Below, piece after piece: positions 48,160-58,187 of a stretch of 64,000 bases of DNA; position 1 is the first letter of the stretch; the number at the start of each line of letters is the position of its first letter. The notes beneath the pieces were generated by a model, which saw nothing but the letters and a program-made list of their open reading frames with translations, made no database searches and had not been told where the DNA came from. This DNA comes from Stomorhina lunata (taxonomy: Eukaryota > Arthropoda > Insecta > Diptera > Rhiniidae). Where the stretch lies: the NCBI GenBank assembly GCA_933228675.1, contig OW121742.1:113303355-113367354 (forward strand), written 5' to 3'. The translations under genes were made by a program, and so were the position numbers.

Positions 48160-49435
48160 CGTTTTAGTATTTAGTTTATCGACTTTATGAAGGCCTTTGA
48201 CAGTGTCAACAGAAGTTATCTATGGAGAATTTTAGAAAATCGTAACATGTCAACGAAAATTCAAAACTTAATTCGGGAAATGTACGTGGATTTTAAATGT
48301 CGAATCCTACACAAGCGTTAATTGTCAAATCCGTTCGAAGTCACTACTGGAGTAAGGCAAAGATGTATCTTGTCATCAATACTTTTTATCCTTGTCATCG
48401 AATGAATAAAAGGTTTTCGGCTTTGAACGGTAGACGCGGTTTCCCATGGACAGCCTTTAAACAACTCGAAGACTTAGAATATGCTGATGACGTAAGTCTT
48501 CTAAGCCAAAGCTTAGGCCTTCTTCAAGAAAATACTAACGCTATCACTGTTGAATCTCGGGCAGCTGGGCTGGAAATCAATATTTGCAAGACAAAGATAT
48601 TGCCTGGAGGCTATGGCGCAAACCTGTCCAAACACATCAATGTGAATAACGAGGTTAGTGGATGTGTAGGATGTACTGTTGAATCTCGGTCTGGAAATCA
48701 ATCAGCCTTATTACGGTTGTCGAATATACGACTTCGACTACGACAGTAAGTACTAGATTAAAGAAAACATCAACACAATTTCATTAATCTAGTACTAACT
48801 GTCGTAGTCGAAGTCGTATATTCGACAACCGTAATAAGGCTGAATATTTCCAAAACAGAGATTTTGCCTGGAGGCTATGGCGCAAACCTCTCAACACACA
48901 TCAATGTGGATAACGAGGTTATTGGATGTGTAGGTACCTTTAAATACCTTGGAAGTTTGGTATCTACAAATGGTGGCGCCAATGAGGATATTAAAACGCT
49001 TATTAACAAGGCAAAATCTGCATTCGGCATTCTCCAAGCTATTTGTAAATCTCGGCAAATATCAACAACAACCAATTTACGAATATACAACTCGAATGTC
49101 AAGTCCATTTTGTATTACGGCTGCGAAACTTGGAAACGCAAACAAATGCTTACGGCAAACCCTTAACTTAGCGCAACAAATCAAATACCTGCTTCTATAG
49201 AGGTATATCAACGGTATATCAATAGGTAGGCCAAATACCAATATTGCTAGACAAGCGCTTCGTTGGAATCCACAAGGAAGAGGCCGTCCTGTTGGTACAT
49301 CTGATAGAACGTGGAGAAGGTCAATTGATGCAAAGCTGCAAGTAGCAAGATTTTCTAGGAATGAAGTATGTCTAACATCTCGCAATAGAGTCCAATATGA
49401 AATAATGGTTGAGGCCCTATGCGAAGAAGAAGAAT
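48160..49435 (+). pseudogene. LINE reverse transcriptase to 3' end, fragment
   Basis: Same element family as 41235-43620. Visible are FIDFMKAFDSVNRSYLWRIL (48164-48235), EYADDVSLLSQSLGLLQEN with YADD at 48480-48491, INVDNEVIGCVGTFKYLGSL, NKAKSAFGIL and YNSNVKSILYYGCETWKR. It continues to the 3'-end block ARQALRWNPQGRGRPVGTS and NRVQYEIMVEALCEEEE. About 260 bp around INVDNEV is duplicated, with a MITE lying in the duplicate. Stops break it throughout. Confidence 0.78.
48703..48842. mobile_element. 140-bp hairpin MITE (CAGCCTTATTACGG ends) with 3-bp target duplication
   Basis: Arms 48703-48760 and 48785-48842 are complementary over 58 bp with one mismatch, separated by 24 bp. AAT flanks both ends (48700-48702 and 48843-48845). 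The interrupted LINE sequence (GGAAATC AAT ATTT) is found uninterrupted at about 48571. No coding capacity. A half copy lies at 61861-61939. The superfamily is undetermined; a 3-bp target is compatible with PIF/Harbinger-like elements but the ends are not typical. Confidence 0.88.
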
Positions 49436-49439
49436 AAGC

Positions 49440-50450
49440 GATAAATGCTAAGGACTTCAGAAGGTTGTCAACTTATCCACGGCTGACGGTTCTTCGTAGA
49501 GGAACGATTCGGAAATCTTAGGATTCCGAACGAGAGTGTTTAAAGAAGTCCACACAAGAGAGATTTCCAAATTTCGATGTGGACGTCCAAGCACGTAAGA
49601 TGCCAAAAGTTCTGGACGCCTAGTTAAGGTATCTGCATCTAAAGCAATTGTGGACGCCATAGGCATCACATATGGTTTAGTGTTTCAACGAATCCACGGC
49701 AGAAGTTTTTTCGAACCGGAACGACTCATAAATCTTAGGATTCTGAACAAGGACTGCCTGCTTCTGTGATATTAGGGCGTTAAATAAGTCCACACAAGAG
49801 AGATTTCCAAATTTCGATGTGGACGTCCAAGCACGTAAGATGCCAAACGTGCTGGACGCCTTGTTAAGGTCTCTACATCTAAAGCAATTCAAAAACTTAA
49901 CGATATGATTTCAGCAATCAGAAATTAAAAGTGAGAGAGATTGTGGAAGCCATAGGCATCACATATGGCCTAAAGTTTTCTACGTATCCTTGGCAGACGG
50001 TTTTTCGTACCGGAACTTTTGAGAAATCTTAGGATTCCGAACAAGGACTGCCTGCTTCTGTGATACAAGGGCGTTTAAATAAGTCCACACAAGAGAGATT
50101 TCCAAATTTCGATGTGAACGTCCAAGCACGCAAGATGCCGAACGTTTTGGAAGCCTAGTTATGGTCTCTACATCTAAAGCAAATCAGAAAAGTGAAAGAT
50201 ATTGTGGAAGCTAAAGGCATCACATATGGCCTAGTGTTTTCAACGTTTTCTCGTCAGACGCATTTTCGTACCAAAACGACTCGGAAATCTTAGGATTCCG
50301 AACAAGAACTGCCTGTTTCTATGTTGCGGGGGCGTGTTAATAAGTTCGCAAAAGAGAGATTTAAAAATTTCGATGTGGGCGTCTAGGCACGCAAGATGCC
50401 GAACGTTCTGGACGCCTAGTTAAGGTCTCTACATCTGAAGCAATTCAAAG
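49440..50450 (+). pseudogene. Tandem mariner transposase fragments (helix-turn-helix part)
   Basis: Four degenerate copies of a 240-295-bp segment begin near 49558, 49798, 50093 and 50354 (GAGAGATTTCCAAATTTCGATG). In places they read CGRPST, GRLVKVSTSKAIQKLNDMI and KVREIVEAIGITYG, the mariner N-terminal DNA-binding region (typically GRP....T....I...I..DRR..VREI.E..GIS.G). The units end in TTAGGATTCNGAACAAGGACTGCCTGCTTCTGTG. All are broken. Confidence 0.6.
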
Positions 50451-50454
50451 AATT

Positions 50455-51330
50455 CCAAACAGTGGGATTCTCAGGGTGAATCGACGCCAAAGAAGGCAAA
50501 GATGGGCTTTGATGGGCTTTTCAACCAGGTTTAGGGTTCCCACTACCCTTAGTAAAGCTCTTAGGTCAAATTGTAAGTTACCTCCACGTTTTGCTACCTA
50601 TGAGAAAGCGACAGTCTGTAACATGTTTGAAGAGCCAATAATATGGCGTCTCGGGAAGTAGGACGGTTTGGGATTTCGAAAGAATCCCAAACAGTTTGAT
50701 TCTCGGGGCGAGTCGATGCCAAAGAAGACAAAGATGGGCTTTTCAACCAGGTTTATGGTTCCCACTACCCTTAGTAAAGCTCTTAGGTCGAATCGTAGGT
50801 TAGCTCCACGTTTTTCTACCTAGGAGAAAGCGACAGTCTGTAACATGTTCGAATAGCCAATAATATGGCGTCTCAGGAAGTAGGACTGTTTGGGATACCG
50901 AAAGAATCCCAAACAGTGTGATTCTCGGGGCGAATTGACGCCAAAGAAGGCAATGATGTGCTTTTCAACCAGGTTTTGGGTTCCCACTGCCCTTAGTAAA
51001 GCACTTTGGTCGAGAGAGCGAAGATCTGTAACATCTCCGAAAAGCCAATAATATCACGTCTCAGGAAGTAGGACTGTTTGGGATTCCCAAAGAATCTTAA
51101 ACAGTGGGATTCTCGGGGCGAATCGACGCCAAAGAAGGCAAAGGTGGGCTTTCCAGACAGGTTTATGGTTCCCACTACCCTTAGTAAAGCTCTTAGGCAG
51201 AATCGTAGGTTACCTCCACGTATTGCTCCCTAAGAGAGAACGACGGTCTCTCTTTATGGCGTCTCAGGACGTATCGTAATTACCTTCACGTATTGCTCCC
51301 TAAGAGAGAGCGTCTCGGGAATTACATATG
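50455..51330. repeat. About 220-bp tandem repeat, four to five units
   Basis: GATTCTCNGGGNGAATCGACGCCAAAGAAGGCAA recurs near 50467, 50698, 50920 and 51108, followed by GGTTCCCACTACCCTTAGTAAAGCTC. The last unit is truncated near 51330. No domain is recognised on either strand. It follows directly on the mariner fragments and may be part of the same composite repeat. Confidence 0.75.
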
Positions 51331-52150
51331 TGATCTCGCCAAATTCGGTACAGACTTTTAATCAAGCCAGGTTGGTGAAGTAGCTTACATTACCAGCACC
51401 AGCCTAGGGGAGCAAAATACCCATCAACTATTCCCTCCTAAAAATAAACGATTAATGAAACCAACGCAAATGAAGTGAGGCCTTATATTAAACCAGGAAC
51501 TAAAAAATTAAAAATTGTTCCTTCATTTTGCAAACGGGTTAATATTGGCAAATACAAATATGTATCAATATATAAGCGAATACACAAACATATATAAATA
51601 TTTAACTATTATAAATACATAGTCTCACAATTCACTTCCATTATTTTTTTATTTTATATCAAGCGAAAAAGAAATCATTAAAAGAAAGGGCGAAGGTTAA
51701 AGACATTTCCTCCTACTTACTAGATGAGTAGTTACATACAAAGCGATTTGACAGTATGACGAACAATCAAAACTGTCACATAGACAGAAACATTGTCACT
51801 GTCACACTACAATCATCATAATCATCATCGTCATAATCATTGCAAACTATACTCGAGTACAATAGTTGATATTTTGCTATCTATACAAGTCTATTAGTAA
51901 GTACTTGATACTCGTACGAGTATTGTGAGACAGCAGAGCAGTTGTATAGTTTATTTCATTATTTGTTGGCTGTCAGTATTATTTTTACTCTATCAACTTG
52001 CAACTTTGAAATATTGTTGTGTCAATTAAATTTGTTGGAAGAAAAAAATATAGTAAACTAAGTATGTACGAACAATTTAAATATTGTATATAGAACAGCG
52101 AATAAAATAAATTTGAGCAATTAAAGTCATAAGTTAAAGTTTTCTTTTAT
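51331..52150. other. AT-rich spacer, no gene seen
   Basis: It contains an (ATC/ATA)-rich stretch at 51810-51840 and the perfect 16-bp palindrome ATACTCGTACGAGTAT near 51910. No coding frame is supported. Confidence 0.5.
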
Positions 52151-52159
52151 TCTAGGCTT

Positions 52160-53105
52160 TTCTTTGATACGAAAAGTCGGCCTTTGTGCAGCTAGAGTGG
52201 GGTAAAGGGAGGGCAAGACAGTAGTGATTGGGATGTAAGCACTTTTAGGTTGGATAAGTTTTCACAACAGTCCATTGTTCTTGCCAGAATGACTTAAAAA
52301 CTTTAGGATCCTAATCGAGGACTACCACTTCTGCCATATGACAAACAATTTTTAAGTTACATTAAACAAAAAGAGTTTTACTAGATCAAGTAAGATGAGA
52401 TTCGGAATATGGTTTTCGCATACCCTAAAACGGCTCCCGATAAATTATTGCCACCCGTGCGATGATCTATATGAGGAGTGCAAGACAGTAGTAATTGGGA
52501 TGTAAGCATTAAAAAGACTTGTTTTGCCTACCCTAAAACGGCTTCCGATCAATAATTGTCACCTTTGAGATGATCTAAGGAAGCATAAGGTGCTACTGGG
52601 ATCCACAGAGAAGAGGCTGTCGTGTTGGTGCACCTGCTAGAACGTGGATGCGGAGCAGCAAGCTATTCTCAGCTATCCTTTTATATCGGACTCTATTGCG
52701 AGTTGTCATACGTCATTCCAAGAATAACTTGCTGCTTGCAACTCCGCATCAATTGACCTTCTTCACGTTCGCTATTCTCCGAGCTATTTAGAAATCTACT
52801 TAACGCGACAAATCAAATCGTCTTCTATAGAGATAAGTCAACGGAAATAACGATGGATAGGCCACACACTTGGAAGGCCAAATATCATCATTGCTCAACA
52901 AGCGCTTTGTTGGAATCCACAGTTAAGGCGCCGTTGTATTGCTGCACCTGCTAGAATGTAGAGAGGGTCAATTGATGCGGAGTTGCAAACAGCAAGCTAT
53001 TCTTGGAATGATGTATTCCTAACATCTAACATGATTGAGGCCCTATGCTCCACTGGAAGTCATGGATAACAGAGAAGATGTCATACAATAAATCTTTGTA
53101 AGCAT
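52160..53105. pseudogene. Scrambled LINE 3'-end fragments and a 266-bp duplication
   Basis: GCAAGACAGTAGTNATTGGGATGTAAGCA occurs at about 52212 and 52478. From 52598, pieces of the LINE 3' end occur in alternating orientation: 52598-52662 plus, 52670-52770 minus, 52780-53100 plus. They include the blocks around GGAATCCACAG, GCACCTGCTAGAACGTGGA and GAGGCCCTATGCTCCACTGG. No intact frame. Confidence 0.6.
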
Positions 53106-53164
53106 AATGCCATCAAAATATTAGTCGATTTGTGTCTGTATCCTAACGTTATTCTCGATTAAAC

Positions 53165-53470
53165 ATGTCAACTTACGAGTCAAATTCTCGTCATTTGCGG
53201 AAGGTTTTAATTTTTTGCTTTAATATGAAGAAATCTGCTGCTGAGGCTTATCGAATGCACTCAAATACCTATGGCCATTAGTGAAAGAACGTGGCGAGAG
53301 TGGTTTCAACGCTTCAAGAACGGCGATTTTAACGCCGAGGCCATCCTCTATATTTGGTGAGACCAGGTCGGACTAGTGTTTTATGAGTTGTTAAAACCCA
53401 CTGAAACAAACACAGGCGATGGTTATCGAACGCAATTAAAGCCTTTGAGCCGAGCATTGAAAGGCTCATG
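53165..53470 (+). pseudogene. mariner transposase, N-terminal fragment
   Basis: From the ATG at 53165 the frame reads MSTYESNSRHLRKVLIFCFN then MKKSAAEAYRMHSNTYGH and a stop. It continues in another frame as SERTWREWFQRFKNGDFNAED. This is the start of a mariner transposase with its conserved FCF.LKKSAAE and WF.RFK.GDF blocks. No terminal inverted repeat was found. The sequence then switches to inverted mariner fragments. Confidence 0.7.
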
Positions 53471-53474
53471 ATAA

Positions 53475-53935
53475 AGTGATTCAGCATCTTGTGTGCTTGC
53501 ACGTCCACATAGAAATTTGGAAATATCTCATTTGTGAGCCTATTAACACGCCCTCGTATCACAGAAGCAGGCAGTCCTTGTATGGAATCCTAATTTCCGA
53601 GTTATTCCAGTACTGCTGCGGATACGTTGAAAACACTTGGCCATATGTAATGCCTATGGCTTCCACAATCTCTCTTACTTTTAATTTCTGAATCCATATC
53701 GTTAATTTTTAGAGATGTAGAGACCTTTACTAGGCATCCAGAACGTTCGGCAACTTGCATGCTTGGACGTCCGCGAAATTTGGAAATCTCTCTTGTGTGG
53801 ACTTATTTAAACGCTCTCGTATCACAGAAGCAGGCAGTCCTTGTTCGGAATCCTAAGATTTCCGAGTTGTTCCGGTACGTAGAACCGTCTGCCGTTGATA
53901 CGTTGACAACCTTTTGAAGTCCTTAGGGCCTCAAC
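53475..53935 (-). pseudogene. Inverted mariner transposase fragments
   Basis: Reverse complements of the units at 49440-50450. KLKVREIVEAIGITYG is readable on the minus strand near 53690-53640, and again a TTTGGAAATCTCTCTTGTGTGG block near 53775. Two units are present. They abut the LINE 3' end at 53936 at the same junction as at 49440 on the plus strand. Confidence 0.62.
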
Positions 53936-54540
53936 AATTCTTTTATACTGGGCTCTATTGCGAGATGTCATACGCCATTCCAAGAATAACTTGCTGCTTG
54001 CAACTTCGCATCAGTTGACCTACTTCACGTTCTAGCAGGTGCACCAATAACCACGGCCTGTTTCCTGTGGATTTCAACGAAGCGCTTGTCGACCTATGTT
54101 AGCCATTTCCGTTGACATACCTCTATAGAATCAAGGATTCATCTCTTATGCGATTCGGCCACCATATATTAAGGATTTGCCGTAAGCATTTGTTTGCAAA
54201 GGTTTGTAGGCGCTTGTCGATGGCATTTGTGTGTTTCCAAGTTTCGCAGCTGTAGTACTCGACTTGACATTCGAGTTGTATATTCGTAACATAGCTCGGA
54301 GTTGCATATTCGTAACATAGCTCGGAAAATACGGAAAGTAGATTTTGCCTTGTTAATACGCGATTCAATATCCTCGTCGGCGCCATCTTTTGTAGATACC
54401 AAACTTCCAATATAATATTCTCTTGACGTTGCTCCCTCAGACTATCACTTGCTTCGATCAGTGACACACGGCCTGGCTGACTAGTACTTCCGGTCTTATG
54501 AATAAGTAAAAAATTGGATTGATTCGTGGACAGCTTCAAA
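53936..54540 (-). pseudogene. LINE reverse transcriptase C-terminus and 3' end, inverted copy
   Basis: The minus strand reads ETWKHTNAIDKRLQTFANKC and LRQILNIWWPNRIRDESLIL, followed by the NPQ...ARTW 3' block and NRAQYKRIVEAL. Upstream, STNQSNFLLIHKTGSTSQPG and NIILEVWYLQKMAPTRILN are in other frames. A 27-bp stretch around ATTCGTAACATAGCTCGGA is duplicated at 54283-54330. Dead copy. Confidence 0.7.
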
Positions 54541-54544
54541 ATAA

Positions 54545-54760
54545 GACCAGTTTTTTTTTCAAAGCGGGATTCGTACGCTGCCTGAAAGATGGGAGAAAGT
54601 AGTGGTCTACTTTTTATTCCTAAAGTAAGTAAAGGTACGCAAACAAAACCAAAGGATTTCAGACCTATAAGTCTTAGCCCCTACCTTTATATTAATGATG
54701 CCTTTATCAGTTTATCATTAAATGAAAATTTTCTAAATCACAAAATGCATACAGGAAAGG
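54545..54760 (+). pseudogene. Reverse transcriptase fragment of a second LINE family
   Basis: GIRTLPERWEKVVV in one frame, then FIPKVSKGTQTKPKDFRPISLSP in another, match the N-terminal RT block of Jockey/R1-like elements (P..W......FIPK.GK......FRPISL). It is cut off after about 60 codons. Confidence 0.6.
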
Positions 54761-54776
54761 TTAATTTGTTCAGTTA

Positions 54777-55200
54777 ATGGCTCAACATATAGCCCTAAAC
54801 TCCGAAATTAGGTTTAGCATTATCGAAGCACGGTCTCCTTCACTAATGGATCCCATCCAATATTCAGGATATCCCCAAAAACATAAGACTACTGCGTACC
54901 CACTTATCTCTTCGATCAAACTTGAACTGTGGAATTTTCTGAATGTTCCTCTGAAAAAAAATGCTTCTAGAGATTTACACGGACTGGTCTTAGTCGAAAA
55001 TGCAATATTCAGGATATCCCCTAAAACATTGACTACTTCGTATTTACTAACATCTCTTCGATCGAACTTGTACTGCAGACATTTCTGGATATCCCGCTGA
55101 AAATGGGCTTCTTGAGATTTACACGGACGGACCTTAGTCGAAGAAACAAGTGGGATGATCTTTCTCATTCAGCTCTCGGGAAAGAATATTTCTTTCAAGC
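54777..55200. repeat. Two units of a 148-bp tandem repeat, unknown origin
   Basis: ATATTCAGGATATCCCC occurs at about 54858 and 55006. Both are followed by CTCTTCGATC(A/G)AACTTG and AGATTTACACGGACNG(G/A). Frames on both strands are open by chance over about 100 codons. No domain is recognised. Confidence 0.6.
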
Positions 55201-55730
55201 TCATTGAAGTTTTCTTTAAGGCGAAATAGCAGCCATATACAGAGCGACTATTCACATTTCCTACTAGACCTATTTATATTGCCTTTACTATTATTTTCAT
55301 AATTATACAGAGTTTATAAGAAAACACTTGAATTTAATTTACTTTTCCAAAGAATACGTAGTTTTTTTTTTTGTAAGATATGATTTACAAATTATGTTCA
55401 CGTCTGGATCGGAAATACATGAGTTCTTAATTGAAATATACAACATTTTTAATTAATTTTGATAAAAAATCTGTCTGCAATTGAAAGAAAAAAACAATTT
55501 AATGTTATCATTTTGAAGAACAAGTATTCGCTGTAACATTTTGTTATAGATTTGTTGATAAGAACATAAGAACTTAAGGCATTTTTAGTGATTTAAGAGC
55601 AACATTGAGTAGCTGCCTCATTTTCTAGTTGCAGAGGTTTGATTGAGAATGGTTCGAATGAAAAGCCACGGTCGCGAAGATGTATGATGATTCTTTATTC
55701 CTTGTCTATAAAAGCTCGAGTTTAGATCAC
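55201..55730. other. Spacer, no gene seen
   Basis: AT-rich with no supported feature. Confidence 0.45.
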
Positions 55731-55734
55731 CTCA

Positions 55735-56140
55735 AATTAATTACAAGCTAACGATGTACCAAGAAGACTAAAAGCAAAGACTCTATAATTTAAATATATT
55801 GTTTTGCCGTATGGTCTATTTGAAAACTCCCATAAAAAAAGAGAGTATACCGCTTTTACTTCAATTTGTAAACAACTAATGGAGATAATTATCCAATGAG
55901 AGAAAGCTAAGGCACACACAATAATACCAGTCACTCTTTGTCTCAAGTCTTGGATCGAGCCCTGTCTAGTGGCTTTGTCAGCAACTTCGTTGCCAACAAT
56001 GTCGCAATGACCCAGCCTGGAAAACACTACACTCGTCCCCAAGTCATTAAGAATTCTTGATGTTTTGTTCCATCAGAAACACACCTGATCCAGCACCACA
56101 AGTCATTTTAGAGCCATTTGTGAAGATCGATTTTTCTTAA
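55735..56140 (-). pseudogene. LINE RNase H domain fragment
   Basis: On the minus strand IFTNGSKMTCGAGSGVFLME is followed, after stops and a deletion, by GHCDIVGNEVADKATRQGS. This is the GH..I.GNE.AD.LAR.GS motif of RNase H. The first catalytic Asp is Asn. The linker between the two blocks is too short, so an internal deletion is likely. Confidence 0.7.
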
Positions 56141-57908
56141 TTCGGTTTGATCTCTTCATAAAAGATCTCATTTTGTTTAATGTCTGCATATGTATACGGG
56201 CCAATCCGAAAAACATTAAACCAAGGACAACATTTTAAAACTGTCAAAATCACGTATTTGTGTGAACGAAAAAAATTACCACATATTGATCCTTTAGAAT
56301 TAGATACAATTTTCGATTCGTGAATCGAACCGAACCCCTATCGAAGTTTTATAAATTTTTGAAAATAATATGTTTTTTAAAAGTTCATAAAAATCGCAAA
56401 AATATACATTTAGGTATCAAGTTTCAGTAGGGGCTCAAAGTGTGCTTAATTTTATACAATTAGATGTACAAGAACCTATTAAAAGTAATTGGAGTGATAT
56501 AAATAACGTCAAGTAAAAAAGGGCTCATAGTGTGAAGTGTCCGTCACAAAAATTAAGTCTTTTTTTCTAATTTGACTAGAGTAATTATTATTTTTTTCTC
56601 CAATTGAACTTGGTTCGTAAAGAGAACTTATAGTATGTTTTACATAAGACTAAAAATATATAAATGTTAATATTAATTTGTATTGAAAAGTGTGTAGCGT
56701 CCGTCACAGTATATATTTTTTACAAAATGATATTTATTAAATACAAAATTTACGAACACATGCCTGTCTTATTCATAAAGCAATAACACTATCTATTTCC
56801 ACGGATTAAATTTAAGGTATTATGTGTTAAAGAAAACATACAGTGGGGCAATTTGATGCTTTTGAAATTTTTTAATTTTTGGGACACTCTTACATCTAGC
56901 CTCAGCATTCTTGGGACGAAAAATAAGATGTCAAAAGTGTAAAACCTTAAATAAATATATGTATGTAGCCATTTTGCGAAATATTAAATTGTCCCCAAAA
57001 ATAGCATTTTTAACCGCGAATATGAAGATGAAGGAGATGAAATTCGGGAACAAATAACACAAAAACTTTAACTGATTTACGGACCCTTAAAAAAATATGA
57101 AATATGCATTTTTCCTAAAAAAAAACGTGCAAGAAAAAACCGTCCGTCACGTAGCGTCCGCAGCAGTACATTTATGGAATTTTGACGAAACTGGAAACTT
57201 TAAAATATTTTATAAAACCGGTTTTATAATCCTCTGATCTTCTTCTATCTTCAATGTATTTGCAAATTTTTGTTATTACTATGACCGTTTTGATGAAAAT
57301 TAAAGAAACACGTGTTGAAAAAAAAAAGTCACTTTCATTTTTTGTAGCGTCCGTCACAGCACTTTAAAAGCGAATATCTTTTTCCTTTAAAACAAGTATG
57401 TAAATTAACAAATGCCATTCCAGAGCACAATCGATGGCCTAATGTTCTCCGAAATCTGTGCAAAGATATCTCGTGTAAAACGACAATGGAATTCATTTAA
57501 GTACAACAAAATCCGTACAAATGTATCATCCGTAATGAAGGATTTGCTCATATCTTTAAAACCATAAGAGCTACATGTCGCGATGTTTTGTTCGATTTTA
57601 AGAAAACTATAATCAAAAAAATCGGGTTATATATAGATCAGATATTAGTAAAAAATGGAACAAATTTATTTACAAAAATTTTAAATTTTAATTTTTCAAA
57701 TAAAATATCTTTAAAACCATAAGAGATAGGAATGCATGTCGCGCGTTTTTTGTAGATCTTGTAAGTATTTGTTATATAGTATGATTCTTTTAACGGTTTA
57801 GATTTTGCAGACTTATTTTAATTTTTTTGTACACCATCCCACTGTGCAACGATTTGGAAGTTGTTGCAATGTAACACCAAAGCTAGAATTAATATGGTTT
57901 GTTATTAG
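56141..57908. other. AT-rich DNA with a recurring GTAGCGTCCGTCAC motif, no gene seen
   Basis: The phrase GTAGCGTCCGTCACAG or close variants occurs near 56536, 56693, 57140 and 57343. A segment starting ATCTTTAAAACCATAAGAG is repeated at 57555 and 57710. CAGTGGGG at 56842 and CCCACTG near 57838 may be remnants of inverted ends. No protein is recognised. Confidence 0.5.
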
Positions 57909-57945
57909 AGTCAGTTATCAGAAATGCAATAGAGGGATGTTAAGT

Positions 57946-58184
57946 AATGAATAATAATAATAATAATAATTTCCACAACAACATTCCAATTGGAACAAGT
58001 GGTACTTCTCTCAGACAATGAGCTGCATCCGATTCTATTTTTAGACTCATTGAAAGGGACCTACTTTTTAACTCCGGCTCCGAAGGGCAAATGCATTAGT
58101 TAGAGAAGTGGGTCTGGCCGGGGATCGAACTTGGGACCTCTGGTATGCTATGCGGATGACTAACCTGCTATACCACGGCAGCTC
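57946..58184 (-). mobile_element. tRNA-derived SINE, copy 2
   Basis: Reverse complement of the SINE at 40955: head GAGCTGCCGTGGTATAGCAGG at 58184, B box GTTCGATCCCCGG near 58120, and an (ATT)n tail at 57971-57946. The body is slightly shortened relative to copy 1. Confidence 0.72.
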
Positions 58185-58187
58185 ACA

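Noticed and set aside
51905..51925. Perfect palindrome ATACTCGTACGAGTAT
   Set aside because: A single 16-bp palindrome without partner or context is expected occasionally in 64 kb.
54777..55168. Overlapping 107- and 128-codon frames on both strands
   Set aside because: They lie in a two-unit tandem repeat with no recognisable domain and overlap each other antisense. Neither can be preferred.
56842..57846. Possible transposon bounded by CAGTGGG and CCCACTG
   Set aside because: Only seven bases match and no target duplication is visible, so it is not listed as an element.
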